Assembly (NCBI GenBank): GCA_011620645.1
Contig: WOYS01000110.1
Location: 29,774-93,773 of the forward strand
Length of the DNA: 64,000 nucleotides
Source of the DNA: Mycobacterium sp.
GTDB lineage: Bacteria > Actinomycetota > Actinomycetes > Mycobacteriales > Mycobacteriaceae
Direction: 5' to 3'
In this document: one piece after another, positions 15,564 through 25,299 of the stretch
Numbering within the stretch: position 1 is the first letter of the stretch
Layout of the letters: each line of letters opens with the position of its first letter
Translations under genes and position numbers: made by a program
The notes under the pieces: generated by a model
The model's input: the letters and a program-made list of their open reading frames with translations, nothing else
What the model was told of the DNA's origin: nothing
The model's database searches: none

Positions 15564-15886
15564 GACATAAACAGAACGCATACTTGCCGGACCTTCGCCT
15601 CTACGTCCTGCTGAACCAGCTACGAGATGCCCGTCGCTCTGGCCGAATCAGATCCTCGACAAATCCCATTCTTCCACCACAACAAGGCATTTCGCCCTTA
15701 CTGGCCACCCAAGACCCCCACCGCATCGGTGGATTCGGAAGTCGTGGGCGGGTGGAATGTCATCACTTAGGCAGCTGTCATGGAACGTCTCGACAGGACA
15801 TTAGGGCGATGCTACGTTGCCCCAAGTTAGCCCGGCCATACTTAAGGAGACGGCAGGGGGGCGTCGCGCTTCTCTGCGAATGACAT
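15564..15886 (+). promoter_or_regulatory. Leader and promoter region of the ESX-3 operon
   Basis: This 323-bp stretch has no convincing gene. In other mycobacteria the ESX-3 operon is repressed by iron through IdeR and by zinc through Zur. Here I see only imperfect IdeR-like pieces: TTAGG-N6-GCTA at 15801-15814 and a GTTAGC/TACTTAA stretch at 15824-15845 (consensus TTAGGTTAGGCTAACCTAA). No Zur-like TGA-N-TCA palindrome is evident. The start codon of eccA3 has no strong Shine-Dalgarno directly before it. Confidence 0.35.
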
Positions 15887-17734
15887 ATGGATACGGTCAG
15901 TGACACGCTCACATCGAGCGTTGGGGGAACACGCGTCGATCGCGACGTGGTGAACAGGTTCGCGACCTGTTGTCGATCGCTGGGCTTATCGGTCAACGAC
16001 CGGCAGCGTCCGGCGGACCTGGCCGCGGCGCGGTCGGGGTTCACCGAGCTGACCCGCATCGCCCGTGAACAGTGCGACGCCTGGATCGGCCTGGCCGCCG
16101 CCGGGGCGGGCACCGCGGACAACTCAGGCCGTGTCATCGCCACCATCTGGCGCACCAAGGCCACCTTCGGGATGCTGACCCGCGAGATCGACCTGGGCAC
16201 AGACGATCTCGGATTCACCTATGACACCGGTCTGTACCTGCAGTTCCGGGCGACCGACCGCGACGATATCGCGCTGGCCTATGCCGCTATGCTCGCCGAG
16301 GCCGGCGAGTTCGCCGACGCTGATCAGCTCCTTGAGGAACTGATCTCGCGCCGGCCGACGTGGCTGCAGGCCCGCTGGGTGCGGGTCGCCACCTACCACC
16401 GCAGCCGGCGCTGGTCCGACGTGGTGCGCACGCTCACCCCGGTGGTCAATGACCCCAAACTCGACGGGCATTACGCGCATGCGGCCCGGGTCACCCTGGC
16501 CATCGCGCTGGCAAGCCTGGGCATGTTCGCTCCCGCGCTGTCGCACCTGGAGAACCCGGAGGGTCCCGTCGCGGTGGCCGCCGTCGATGGCGGACTGGTG
16601 AAGGGCCTGTGCCTGCGCGCGCAGGGCGAGGACGACGAGGCCGCCGACGTGCTGGCCGAGCTCTACGCCGCGAATCCCGAGTATCTCGGGGTGGAAGAGG
16701 CGCTGTCCGACAGGTCATTCGGGCTCGACACCACCACTGCCGCGCGGATCGAAGCACGCAGCAACCCATGGGACCCCGCGACAGAGCCGGGGGAGTCGGA
16801 CTTCGTCGATCCCGGTGCCAAGGAGCGCAAGGCCTACCTGCTCATCGAGGCCGAAGCCGAACTCGCCGAGTTCATCGGCCTGGAAGAGGTGAAGTACCAG
16901 GTCGCTCGCCTGAAAAGCTCGGTGGCGATGTCGATCCGGCGCCAAGAGCGCGGGCTGACCGTCGCTCAGCGCGCCAACCACCTCGTCTTCGCGGGCCCGC
17001 CCGGAACCGGCAAGACCACGATCGCCCGTGTTGTCGCCAAGATATATTGCGGACTCGGCCTTTTGAAGAAGGAAACGGTGCGCGAGGTGCACCGTGCCGA
17101 CCTGATCGGCCAGCACATCGGCGAGACCGAGGCCAAGACCAACGCCATCATCGACAGCGCACTCGACGGCGTGCTGTTCCTCGACGAGGCGTATGCCCTG
17201 GTGTCCACCGGCGCCAAGAACGATTTCGGGCTGGTCGCCATCGACACACTGCTGGCGCGCATGGAGAACGACCGTGACCGGCTGGTCGTGATCGTCGCCG
17301 GGTACCGGGCCGATCTCGACCGCTTCCTCGACACCAACGAGGGTCTGCGGTCCCGCTTCACCCGCAGCATCGACTTTCCCTCCTACAGCGCACCGGAACT
17401 CGTCGAGATGGCGACCCGGATGGCAGAGAAGCGCGACAGCGTCTTCGAACAGGTCGCCCATGGCGAGATGGAAGCGCTGTTCGCCCATCTGGCGGCCAGC
17501 ACCACGCCGGATGCCACCGGCACCGCCCGGCGCAGTCTCGATATCGCCGGTAACGGTCGATTCGTGCGAAACCTTGTCGAGCGTTCCGAAGAGGAACGCG
17601 AATACCGATTGGACCACTCCGATTCCGACGACTTCACCGACGAAGAATTGATGGCCATCACCGCCGATGACGTGAACCGCTCGGCGGCCCCACTGCTGCG
17701 CGGGCTGGGATTGTCGGTGCCCGGCGATGGCTGA
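15887..17734 (+). CDS. eccA3: ESX-3 secretion AAA+ ATPase EccA3
   Basis: The 615-residue cytoplasmic ATPase has an N-terminal TPR-like helical domain (about 1-300; RFATCCRSLGLSVNDRQRPA, MFAPALSHLENPEGPVAVAA) and a C-terminal CbxX/CfxQ-type AAA+ domain. Walker A is FAGPPGTGKTTIARVVAKI at about residue 370, Walker B is VLFLDEAYALV at about 427, and sensor/arginine-finger segments follow (NEGLRSRFTRSIDFPS). Family knowledge: EccA recognises or releases Esx and PE/PPE substrates before export. The sequence closely follows Rv0282 in motif order, including the ending PLLRGLGLSVPG. It overlaps eccB3 by eight bases, showing operon organisation. Confidence 0.95.
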   Translation: MDTVSDTLTSSVGGTRVDRDVVNRFATCCRSLGLSVNDRQRPADLAAARSGFTELTRIAREQCDAWIGLAAAGAGTADNSGRVIATIWRTKATFGMLTREIDLGTDDLGFTYDTGLYLQFRATDRDDIALAYAAMLAEAGEFADADQLLEELISRRPTWLQARWVRVATYHRSRRWSDVVRTLTPVVNDPKLDGHYAHAARVTLAIALASLGMFAPALSHLENPEGPVAVAAVDGGLVKGLCLRAQGEDDEAADVLAELYAANPEYLGVEEALSDRSFGLDTTTAARIEARSNPWDPATEPGESDFVDPGAKERKAYLLIEAEAELAEFIGLEEVKYQVARLKSSVAMSIRRQERGLTVAQRANHLVFAGPPGTGKTTIARVVAKIYCGLGLLKKETVREVHRADLIGQHIGETEAKTNAIIDSALDGVLFLDEAYALVSTGAKNDFGLVAIDTLLARMENDRDRLVVIVAGYRADLDRFLDTNEGLRSRFTRSIDFPSYSAPELVEMATRMAEKRDSVFEQVAHGEMEALFAHLAASTTPDATGTARRSLDIAGNGRFVRNLVERSEEEREYRLDHSDSDDFTDEELMAITADDVNRSAAPLLRGLGLSVPGDG

Positions 17735-19277
17735 CCAGAACGCCGAGGACCGCCGCGAGTTCACCTCGCGCACACCGGTCAATGAGAACCCCGAGCGCGT
17801 CGTCTACCGACGCGGCTTCGTCACCCGCCATCAGGTGTCGGGCTGGCGATTCATGATGCGGCGCATTGCATCTGGTGTCGCTCTGCATGACACCCGGATG
17901 CTTGTCGACCCGCTGCGCACCCAGAATCGCGCGGTGCTCGTCGGTGCCCTCGTGTCGGTGACCGTCGTCGCGGGCTGCTTCGTGTTCTCACTCATCCGGC
18001 CAGGCGGTGATGCCGGCAGTTCGACCATCCTGGCCGACCGCGACACCTCCGCGCTGTACGTGCGAATCGGCGACGTGGTGCATCCGGCGCTCAACCTCAC
18101 TTCGGCCCGGCTGATCGCCGACGCGGCCGATAACCCGACCACGGTCAAGAGCAGCGAGATCGACAAGTTCTCCCGCGGCAACCTGATCGGCATCCCCGGC
18201 GCTCCGGAACGCATGGTGCAGAACACATCCCGAGATGCCAACTGGACGGTGTGCGATGCGGTGTCCGGCAACGCCGTCGGGGTCACCCTGATCGCAGGTA
18301 CCCCGGACGAGCAGGGTGAGCGGGCGGCCACCTTGCCGTCGGACCGAGCCGTACTGGTGCAGAACGTCGGCGGCGTGCACTCCGGCACCTGGCTATTGTG
18401 GAATGGCAAGCGCAGCCCCATCGATCTGGGCAACCGGCCTGTCACCGACGCCCTCGGCCTGGATACCGACATCCCAGCGCCGCGGATCATCGCGCCCGGG
18501 CTGTTCAACGCCATCCCGGAATCCGCGCCCCTGGTCGCCCCGGCCCTGCCCGGCGCCGGTGAACCGCCGCGCTTCGAGTTGCCGGTGCCCGCTCCGGTCG
18601 GAGCCGTGGTAGCCGCCTACGAAGCCGACAACACCATCCGCTATTTCGTGGTGCACGCCGACGGTCTGCAGCAGGTGTCACCGGTGCTGGCCTCGATCCT
18701 GCGCAACTCCAATTCCTATGGGCTGCAGCAGCCGCCGCGACTCGGTGCCGATCAGGTGGCGAAGCTTCCGTTGGTCGGTGGCATCGACACCGGTGCCTAC
18801 CCGACGGATGAGGTCAGCCTGGTCGAAACCGGCCCGGCGCCGATCACCTGCGCCTACTGGTCCAAGCCCGCTGATGCGACCGAGAGCAGGCTGAGCCTGC
18901 TGATCGGTGCGGCGCTGCCGCTGCCCGAGGGACTGCAGACCGTGAGCCTGGTGGGCGGCGGTGCCGGGTCCACCGCCGATCGTGTTGCGCTGACGCCCGG
19001 CAGCGGATACTTCGTCCAGTCGGTCGGGTCCGACGCCGGTGCACCGCCGACCGGGTCGGCCTTCTGGGTCAGCGACACCGGTGTGCGCTACGGCGTCGAT
19101 ACCTCCGGTGATGGCAAATCCGTTGCTGCACTGGGTCTGACACCGCCGCCGCTGGCAGTGCCGTGGTCGATGCTCACCCAGTTCGCAGCCGGTCCCACTC
19201 TTTCCAGGGTCGATGCGCTCGTAGCGCATGACGCCGTGGCGTCCGCGGTCGCGTCCGGCCGTGAGGGAGAAAACTGA
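17727..19277 (+). CDS. eccB3: ESX-3 membrane core component EccB3
   Basis: The 516-residue protein has a cytoplasmic N-terminus of about 65 residues containing the family motif [20 protein letters not shown] followed by LHDTRML, one transmembrane helix (about 66-90, [20 protein letters not shown]), and a large periplasmic domain made of R repeats. Two Cys in the periplasmic part ([15 protein letters not shown]) are in the positions of the conserved disulfide. EccB forms the periplasmic part of the type VII membrane complex together with EccC, EccD and EccE. It is translationally coupled to eccC3 through a TGATG overlap. Confidence 0.95.
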   Translation: MADQNAEDRREFTSRTPVNENPERVVYRRGFVTRHQVSGWRFMMRRIASGVALHDTRMLVDPLRTQNRAVLVGALVSVTVVAGCFVFSLIRPGGDAGSSTILADRDTSALYVRIGDVVHPALNLTSARLIADAADNPTTVKSSEIDKFSRGNLIGIPGAPERMVQNTSRDANWTVCDAVSGNAVGVTLIAGTPDEQGERAATLPSDRAVLVQNVGGVHSGTWLLWNGKRSPIDLGNRPVTDALGLDTDIPAPRIIAPGLFNAIPESAPLVAPALPGAGEPPRFELPVPAPVGAVVAAYEADNTIRYFVVHADGLQQVSPVLASILRNSNSYGLQQPPRLGADQVAKLPLVGGIDTGAYPTDEVSLVETGPAPITCAYWSKPADATESRLSLLIGAALPLPEGLQTVSLVGGGAGSTADRVALTPGSGYFVQSVGSDAGAPPTGSAFWVSDTGVRYGVDTSGDGKSVAALGLTPPPLAVPWSMLTQFAAGPTLSRVDALVAHDAVASAVASGREGEN

Positions 19278-22200
19278 TGAGTCGCTTGATCTTCGAGGCT
19301 CGCCGCCGGCTGCCGGCACCGGAGGCGCGCAAGGGCACCATCACCATCGAGGCGCCGCCGTCGCTGCCCCGGTTGGTGCCGCCGTCATTGCTGCGCCGTG
19401 TGCTGCCCTACCTGATCGTCATCCTGATCGTCGGCATGATCGTCGCGCTCTTCGCGACCGGTATGCGGATGGTCTCCCCGACGATGCTGTTCTTCCCGTT
19501 CGTGCTGTTGCTCGCGGCAACGGCGCTCTACCGCGGTTCCGACAACAAGCTGCGCACTGAGGAAGTCGACGCCGAACGGGCCGACTACCTTCGCTATCTC
19601 TCGGTGGTCAGGGACAACGTTCGGGCACAGGCCGCCGATCAGCGTGCGGCACTTGAGTGGTCGCATCCGGAACCGGATCTGCTCGCCGCCGTGCCCGGCA
19701 CCCGCCGGCAGTGGGAACGCGATCCGCGCGACAGTGACTTCCTGGTGGTGCGGACAGGTCTGACCGATGTGCCGCTGAACACCGCGCTGCGTGTGAAGGA
19801 CGCCGCCGACGAGATAGACCTGGAACCGGTGGCACACACCACCCTTCGCGGCCTGCTGGACGTGCATCGCACCGTGCGTGATGCGCCGACCGGAATCGAC
19901 CTGGGCAAGGTCTCGCGCATCACCGTGCTCGGTGAAGCCGACGAGGTTCGGGATGCGCTGCGTGCCTGGGTAGCCCAGGCCGTCACCTGGCATGACCCCG
20001 CGGTGCTGGGCGTGGCCCTGGCCACCCCTGATCTGGAGTCGCCGGACTGGGCATGGCTGAAGTGGCTGCCGCACACCGATGTACCCGGTAGATCCGACGG
20101 TGTCGGCCCGGCCCGCTACCTGGCGACGACCGCCGACGGGTTGCACGGTCTGCTGGCACCGGCGCTCGATGAGCGCGATGCCTTCAGCGGTAGCGCGCTG
20201 GCATCGGGCAAGCACCTGCTGGTGCTGCTGGACGACCCGGATGCAGACCCCGACGCCGTCGTCGGCCGGACCGGCGCAGCAGGTGTCACCCTGATCTGCC
20301 GTTGCACCAAAGAACCCCACCGTGAACAGTATTCGGATCCCGAGCGGCCCATCCTCAAGGTGGCGGACGGCAGGATCGAGCGCTGGCAGAGCGGCGGGTG
20401 GCAGCCCTTTGTAAACACCGCGGATGCGTTCTCCGCCGCACAATCCTCACATCTGGCGCGCCGGTTGGCCCGCTGGGACACCAACCCGGAGCAGGCGCGC
20501 ATGGCCGCCACCGGTGCAACGACGTTCACCACGCTGTTCGGTATCCCGGATGCCTCGGCACTCGACGTGGCCAGCTTGTGGGCGCCGCGCAGCCGCGATG
20601 AGGAACTACGGGTGCCCATCGGCGTCACCGCGACCGGTGAACCACTGATGTTCGACCTCAAGGATGAGGCCGAAGGCGGTATGGGCCCGCACGGCCTGAT
20701 GATCGGTATGACGGGATCGGGCAAATCCCAGACCCTGATGTCGATCCTGCTGTCGCTGCTCACCACGCATTCGGCAGAGCGACTGATCGTGATCTACGCC
20801 GACTTCAAGGGTGAGGCCGGCGCGGACATATTCCGGCATTTCCCGCAGGTCGTCGCCGTCATCTCGAACATGGCCGAGAAGCGTTCGCTGGCAGATCGTT
20901 TCGCGGACACCCTGCGCGGCGAAGTCGCCCGCCGCGAGCTGCTGCTCAAGGAGGCGGGCCGACGCGTTCAGAACAGCGCCTTCAACTCGGTGACCGAGTA
21001 TGAGGGCGCGATCGCGGCGGGACACGACCTGCCGCCGATACCGACACTGTTCGTGGTCGCCGACGAGTTCACGCTGATGCTCGCCGAGCACCCCGAGTAC
21101 GCCGAGCTGTTCGACTACGTCGCCCGAAAGGGACGCTCGTTCCGGATCCACATCCTGTTCGCGTCCCAGACGCTGGATATTGGCCGCATCAAGGACATCG
21201 ACAAGAACACCTCGTACCGGATTGGCCTGAAGGTGGCCAGCCCGTCCATCAGCCGTCAGATCATCGGCACCGAGGACGCCTTCCAGATCGAATCCGGCCG
21301 CGAGCACAAGGGCGAGGGCTTCCTGGTCCCCGCACCCGGCGCGAACCCGATCAAGTTCCGCAGCACCTATGTCGACGGCATCTACGACCCGCCGCGCGCC
21401 AGTCACTCCGTGGTGGTGCATTCGTTGCCCGAGCCGCAGCTGTTCACCGCCGGTTGGGTCGAACCGGCACCGGACACCGTGCTGGTCACCGGTGAGTTCG
21501 AGGAGGTCCCGCCGCCGCGCAAGCTGGTCTCGACCATCGGCGACCAACTCGCCAACTACGGTCCACGGGCACCCCAGCTGTGGCTGCCTCCGCTCGAGGA
21601 GGCCATTCCGCTCATCGACCTGCTGGCGCGCGCCGAGATCGGCGAACGCACATGGCGCTGGCCGCTCGGTGAGATCGACAAGCCCTTCGAGATGCGACGC
21701 GATGCACTGGTGTTCGACGCCGGTACCGCCGCCGGCAACCTGCTGATCCACGGCGGTCCCAAATCCGGAAAGTCCACCGCCCTGCAGACATTCATGCTGT
21801 CGGCCGCTGCGCTACACGCCCCGGGCGATGTCAGCTTCTACTGTCTGGACTACGGCGGTGGGCAGCTGCGGGCCCTCGCGGATCTGGCACATGTCGGCTC
21901 GGTCGCGACACCGCTGGAGCCCGAACTCATCCGGCGCACCTTCGCCGAGCTCGAACAGCTGCTGCGGGCACGCCAGGAGAGCGGGGCACGATCAGGTTCG
22001 GGCGGCTACCAGGACGGCTACGGCGAAGTCTTCCTGCTGATCGACAACCTGTACGCGTTCAGCCGCGACAACGTCGACACCTTCAACACCCGCAACCCGC
22101 TGCTGGCCCGGGTCACCGAGCTGGTCAACGCCGGTCTGTCCTACGGCATCCACGTCGTGATCACCACCCCGAACTGGCTCGAGGTACCGCTGGCCATGCG

Positions 22201-23233
22201 CGACGGCCTCGGACTGCGCCTGGAGCTCAAGCTCAACGACTCCCACGACAGCAATGTCCGGGTCGTCGGCGCGCTGACCCGGCCGGCCGACAGCGTGCCC
22301 GCAGACCAGCCGGGACGCGGCCTGACCATGGCCGCCGAACACTTCCTGTTCGCCGCAACGGATCTGCGCGATATCGCCGTCATCAACTCGCGTCACCCCG
22401 GCGAGCACGCCCCGGCGATTCGCCTGCTGCCGACTCAGCTCTCGCCGGAAACTGTCGGCCGGATCTATGTCGGGCCCGAACAGGTCGTCATCGGGCAACG
22501 CGAGGAAGACCTGCGGCCGGTGGCCATCGACTTCGCGCGCAACCCGCTCATGATGGTTTTCGGTGACAGCAGGTCAGGCAAGACCACCCTGCTGCGGCAC
22601 GTGATCCGCTCGATCCGGGACAACTCCACCGCCGAGCAGGTCGCGTTCACCGTCATCGACCGGCGCCTGCACCTGGTCGAGGAGCCGTTGTTCCCCGACA
22701 ACGAGTACACCCCGAACATCGACCGGATCACCCCGGCGATGCTGGGCCTGTCCGCCCTCATCGAGAAACGTCGACCGCCCGCGGGATTGTCGTCGGAGGA
22801 TCTGCGCCGCTGGAGCTTTGAGGGTCAGACGCACTACCTGATCATCGACGACGTCGACCAGATCCCGGACGGTCCCGCGGTCAGCGGGCCCTACGCCGGT
22901 CAGCGGCCGTGGAGTCCGCTGCTCGGTCTGCTGGCCGAGGCCGGTGACCTGGGTCTGCGGGTCATCGTCACCGCCAGGGCCAGTGGATCGGCCCACGCGG
23001 TGATGACCGCGCCGCTGTTGCGCCGACTCAATGATCTGCAAGCGACTGTCGTGATGCTGTCGGGTAGTCCGGCCGACGGTGGCAAACTCCGCGGCCACCG
23101 CTTCAGCAGGCTGCCCGCGGGCCGGGCGATGCTGCTCGGTGACAGCGAAGAGGCAACCTACGTCCAACTGGTGAATCCGCTCGTCCCCGAAGGCGTTTCA
23201 CCTGCAAGTTCCAACGGAAAGGAATACAGCTGA
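19277..23233 (+). CDS. eccC3: ESX-3 FtsK/SpoIIIE-type ATPase EccC3
   Basis: The 1318-residue motor protein is encoded as one chain, as in other ESX-3 systems. It has two transmembrane helices near residues 35-90, a DUF domain, and three FtsK-like ATPase domains with P-loops at about residues 475 ([10 protein letters not shown]), 826 ([11 protein letters not shown]) and 1095 ([11 protein letters not shown]). The first domain has [20 protein letters not shown] and the Walker [11 protein letters not shown]. EccC recognises the YxxxD/E signals of Esx and PE substrates and powers export. The coding sequence is intact. The PE gene starts inside its stop codon. Confidence 0.95.
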   Translation: MSRLIFEARRRLPAPEARKGTITIEAPPSLPRLVPPSLLRRVLPYLIVILIVGMIVALFATGMRMVSPTMLFFPFVLLLAATALYRGSDNKLRTEEVDAERADYLRYLSVVRDNVRAQAADQRAALEWSHPEPDLLAAVPGTRRQWERDPRDSDFLVVRTGLTDVPLNTALRVKDAADEIDLEPVAHTTLRGLLDVHRTVRDAPTGIDLGKVSRITVLGEADEVRDALRAWVAQAVTWHDPAVLGVALATPDLESPDWAWLKWLPHTDVPGRSDGVGPARYLATTADGLHGLLAPALDERDAFSGSALASGKHLLVLLDDPDADPDAVVGRTGAAGVTLICRCTKEPHREQYSDPERPILKVADGRIERWQSGGWQPFVNTADAFSAAQSSHLARRLARWDTNPEQARMAATGATTFTTLFGIPDASALDVASLWAPRSRDEELRVPIGVTATGEPLMFDLKDEAEGGMGPHGLMIGMTGSGKSQTLMSILLSLLTTHSAERLIVIYADFKGEAGADIFRHFPQVVAVISNMAEKRSLADRFADTLRGEVARRELLLKEAGRRVQNSAFNSVTEYEGAIAAGHDLPPIPTLFVVADEFTLMLAEHPEYAELFDYVARKGRSFRIHILFASQTLDIGRIKDIDKNTSYRIGLKVASPSISRQIIGTEDAFQIESGREHKGEGFLVPAPGANPIKFRSTYVDGIYDPPRASHSVVVHSLPEPQLFTAGWVEPAPDTVLVTGEFEEVPPPRKLVSTIGDQLANYGPRAPQLWLPPLEEAIPLIDLLARAEIGERTWRWPLGEIDKPFEMRRDALVFDAGTAAGNLLIHGGPKSGKSTALQTFMLSAAALHAPGDVSFYCLDYGGGQLRALADLAHVGSVATPLEPELIRRTFAELEQLLRARQESGARSGSGGYQDGYGEVFLLIDNLYAFSRDNVDTFNTRNPLLARVTELVNAGLSYGIHVVITTPNWLEVPLAMRDGLGLRLELKLNDSHDSNVRVVGALTRPADSVPADQPGRGLTMAAEHFLFAATDLRDIAVINSRHPGEHAPAIRLLPTQLSPETVGRIYVGPEQVVIGQREEDLRPVAIDFARNPLMMVFGDSRSGKTTLLRHVIRSIRDNSTAEQVAFTVIDRRLHLVEEPLFPDNEYTPNIDRITPAMLGLSALIEKRRPPAGLSSEDLRRWSFEGQTHYLIIDDVDQIPDGPAVSGPYAGQRPWSPLLGLLAEAGDLGLRVIVTARASGSAHAVMTAPLLRRLNDLQATVVMLSGSPADGGKLRGHRFSRLPAGRAMLLGDSEEATYVQLVNPLVPEGVSPASSNGKEYS

Positions 23234-23544
23234 TGACTCTAAGGGTGGTCCCTGAGGGACTGGCGGCTGCCGGCTCGGCAGTCGAGGCCCTGATCGCGCG
23301 GCTTGCCGCCGCCCATGCTGCTGCGGCACCGCTGGTGAACGTCGTGGTACCACCGGCCGCCGATCCGGTGTCGCTGCAGACGGCAGCCGGCTTCAGCGCC
23401 GCCGGCAACGAGCACAGCGCCGTGGCCGCACTGGCCGTGGAGGAACTGGGCCGTGCCGGTGTGGGTGTCGCCCAGTCCGGTACCAGCTACGCCACCGGCG
23501 ACGCGCTGGCCGCATCGACCTACCTGATGGCGCGCGGCGGCTGA
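23233..23544 (+). CDS. pe5: PE-family protein (PE5-like) of ESX-3
   Basis: The 103-residue protein is a minimal PE domain: [20 protein letters not shown] carries Pro-Glu at residues 7-8, then two long helices and the C-terminal secretion signal [11 protein letters not shown], a YxxxD motif. PE5 normally forms a heterodimer with PPE4, which docks on EspG3 and is exported by ESX-3 during iron acquisition. Here the downstream PPE gene is almost entirely deleted, so PE5 has no local partner. The start overlaps the stop of eccC3 (TGATG). It could still pair with a PPE protein encoded elsewhere. Confidence 0.92.
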   Translation: MTLRVVPEGLAAAGSAVEALIARLAAAHAAAAPLVNVVVPPAADPVSLQTAAGFSAAGNEHSAVAALAVEELGRAGVGVAQSGTSYATGDALAASTYLMARGG

Positions 23545-23545
23545 C

Positions 23546-23815
23546 ATGACCGGTCCCGTCTGGATGGCACTGCCACCCAACCACGCCTTGCACGGCGCAT
23601 CGGCCGCTGGCGAGCATCGCGCCGGCAGGCACGCCGACCGCCGCTCCCTCAGGCGCACCTGCTTCGGCAACGGACCGACCAACCCCATGCTGCCGGGCTC
23701 CTGGAGCCCCGACGATCCGTCGGCGCCGGAGGGGGGGAAGGCACGACTGAACGCTCCCTGCAAAACCCAGATCGCTTCGACTGACCACAGATCCAACCGA
23801 AAGGAAATTCCATGA
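23546..23815 (+). pseudogene. ppe4: PPE4 remnant: start codons and C-terminal tail joined, core deleted
   Basis: The frame opens MTGPVWMALPP, the signature start of PPE4 (which continues with PEVHSALL in intact homologues), immediately after PE5. From about 23580 the homology breaks off and a short low-complexity stretch follows, then PMLPGSWSPDDPSAPE, which looks like a PPE C-terminal tail. The PPE core, including the WxG helical hairpin and the EspG-binding tip, is absent: about 90 codons remain out of a normal several hundred. A run of seven G at 23731-23737 may also shift the frame; with one G fewer the reading would end soon after (GGRHD, stop). The frame as it stands runs through the esxG ribosome site and stops inside esxG. 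Confidence 0.82.
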
Positions 23816-24105
23816 GCATGCTTGACGCGCACATCCCCCAGCTGGTCGCCTCGGAATCGGCGTTCGGCGCCAAGGCTGCCCTGATGCGCAGCACCATCGC
23901 CCAGGCCGAGCAGGCCGCCACGGCTTCGCAGGCATTCCACATGGGCGAGTCCTCGGCCGCGTTCCAGGCCGCACATGCCCGGTTCATCGAGGTTTCGGCC
24001 CGGGTCAATGGCCTGCTCGACATCGCCCAGGTCAACCTGGCCGACGCCGCAGGCACCTACGTCGCGCAGGACGCGGCGGCCGCCAGCACCTACACCTCCA
24101 TCTAA
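23812..24105 (+). CDS. esxG: ESX-3 secreted WXG100-family protein EsxG
   Basis: A 97-residue WXG100-like protein starting MSMLDAHIPQLVASESAFGA. The turn between its two helices lies at FHMGESSAAFQ (EsxG proteins lack Trp here), and the C-terminal export motif is TYVAQDAAAAS (YxxxD). It forms a tight heterodimer with EsxH that is exported by ESX-3 and is needed for siderophore-dependent iron uptake in mycobacteria. An AAAGGAAA ribosome site precedes ATG 23812. The coding sequence is intact although the neighbouring PPE gene is not. Its stop codon lies inside a tandem 18-bp duplication. Confidence 0.93.
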   Translation: MSMLDAHIPQLVASESAFGAKAALMRSTIAQAEQAATASQAFHMGESSAAFQAAHARFIEVSARVNGLLDIAQVNLADAAGTYVAQDAAAASTYTSI

Positions 24106-24128
24106 TCAACCACCTCCATCTAATCAAC
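24093..24128. repeat. Perfect tandem duplication, 18 bp x 2, spanning the esxG stop codon
   Basis: CACCTCCATCTAATCAAC is repeated head-to-tail at 24093-24110 and 24111-24128. The first copy holds the last codons and TAA stop of esxG; the second copy duplicates them in the esxG-esxH spacer, lengthening it. The esxH ribosome site (GAGGAG) lies intact after the repeat. Confidence 0.92.
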
Positions 24129-24150
24129 CCACTCGACGAGGAGAACTCAC

Positions 24151-24438
24151 ATGTCTCAGATCATGTACAACTACCCGGCCATGCTGGGCCTGTCGGCCGA
24201 GATGAATGGTTTCGCAGGTGCTTTGAGCGCAGTCGGCGCTGACATCGCCGCCGAGCAGGCCGCGCTGTCCGGAGCATGGCAGGGCGATACCGGTATGACC
24301 TACCAGGCCTGGCAGGCACAGTGGAACGCCAGCATGACCGAACTGGTACGTGCGTACCAGGCGATGGCGAGCACCCATGAGACCAACACCATGTCGATGA
24401 ACGCCCGCGACGCGGCCGAAGGCGCCAAATGGGGATAG
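24151..24438 (+). CDS. esxH: ESX-3 secreted WXG100 protein EsxH
   Basis: A 95-residue protein beginning [20 protein letters not shown] with the central WxG turn [20 protein letters not shown] and a helical C-terminus ending AEGAKWG. This is the TB10.4/EsxH family, partner of EsxG; the pair binds zinc through His/Glu residues in M. tuberculosis, and a His-Glu pair is present near the end (STHETNTMS). A GAGGAG ribosome site precedes ATG 24151. Followed directly, with no gap, by espG3. Confidence 0.93.
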   Translation: MSQIMYNYPAMLGLSAEMNGFAGALSAVGADIAAEQAALSGAWQGDTGMTYQAWQAQWNASMTELVRAYQAMASTHETNTMSMNARDAAEGAKWG

Positions 24439-25299
24439 ATGGCTGCTAATGCGGTCGAGCTGACCGTCGAGCAGGCCTGGTTCATCGCAGAAGAGGGTGG
24501 CTGCGGCTCGTTTCCATGGGTGCTGGCGATCACGCCGCCCTACAACGAGCAGGCGGCCACCGGTCGGTTCGCGGCCGATCGTGTCGCCGAGCTGACCGAG
24601 CTGGGGGTGATGTCCGATAGTAAGGTCATCAATCCCGCAGTCGCCCAGTGGATTCAGCAGACCTGCCGAGCTCGGACGTGGCTCGAATTACGAATTGTTG
24701 GCGTGTGCGGCGACATGCTGCGCGGCTTCGTCGCCCGCCATGACGACGTGTCGGTGGTCGCGCTGCGCAGTGGCGGCCTGGTGACGTTCACCGCCATGGA
24801 GCTCGTGGCACCGCATGACCTGGTGTCGGTACTGGTCGCCGGGCTGGCCGGGCGCCACGTGGCAACCTTCGACGATTTCACCGTACCCGTCCGAGCCGGG
24901 GCCCGCGCCGACGAGAAGCTACGAAACGGAGCTGAGTTGGCCGAAGTCCTTGAATACCTGTGTATTCCGGCCTCCGCGCGACCTGTCGTCGAGGCTCTGT
25001 TCACCGGCAGGCGCAGCTATGTCGAGATCGTGGCCGGCGAGCACCGGGACGGCCACCGGGTCAGTACCGAGGTCGGCGTCAGCATCGTCGACTCCGAGGC
25101 GGGCCGCATTTTGGTGAGCCCCTCGAAAGCCTTCGACGGTGAATGGGTGTCCACGTTCACCCCAGGGTCCGCGGCCGTCATCGCCGACGCGGTCGACAGA
25201 CTCATCGCAACACTGCCGCACGGATCGTGGTTTCCCGGCGCGCACCAGAACCTAGATTTCGACCAGAGAACGGAAGACCGATGCCCGACAACACTGTGA
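24439..25299 (+). CDS. espG3: ESX-3 PE/PPE chaperone EspG3
   Basis: The 286-residue cytoplasmic protein starts MAANAVELTVEQAWFIAEEG immediately after the esxH stop. It shows the EspG-type quasi-symmetric beta layout: GVMSDSKVINPAVAQWIQQT, LVTFTAMELVAPHDLVSVLV and RRSYVEIVAGEHRDG. EspG3 binds the hydrophobic tip of PPE proteins in PE-PPE dimers and keeps them soluble for export. With PPE4 lost, the retained EspG3 must serve PPE partners encoded elsewhere or be on its way to decay; no lesion is visible in it. It overlaps eccD3 by 19 bases. Confidence 0.92.
   Translation: MAANAVELTVEQAWFIAEEGGCGSFPWVLAITPPYNEQAATGRFAADRVAELTELGVMSDSKVINPAVAQWIQQTCRARTWLELRIVGVCGDMLRGFVARHDDVSVVALRSGGLVTFTAMELVAPHDLVSVLVAGLAGRHVATFDDFTVPVRAGARADEKLRNGAELAEVLEYLCIPASARPVVEALFTGRRSYVEIVAGEHRDGHRVSTEVGVSIVDSEAGRILVSPSKAFDGEWVSTFTPGSAAVIADAVDRLIATLPHGSWFPGAHQNLDFDQRTEDRCPTTL

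Noticed and set aside
15801-15845. A clear IdeR box in front of eccA3
   Set aside because: Only partial matches (TTAGG...GCTA and GTTAGC...TTAA) exist, with wrong spacing, so it is mentioned only within the leader description.
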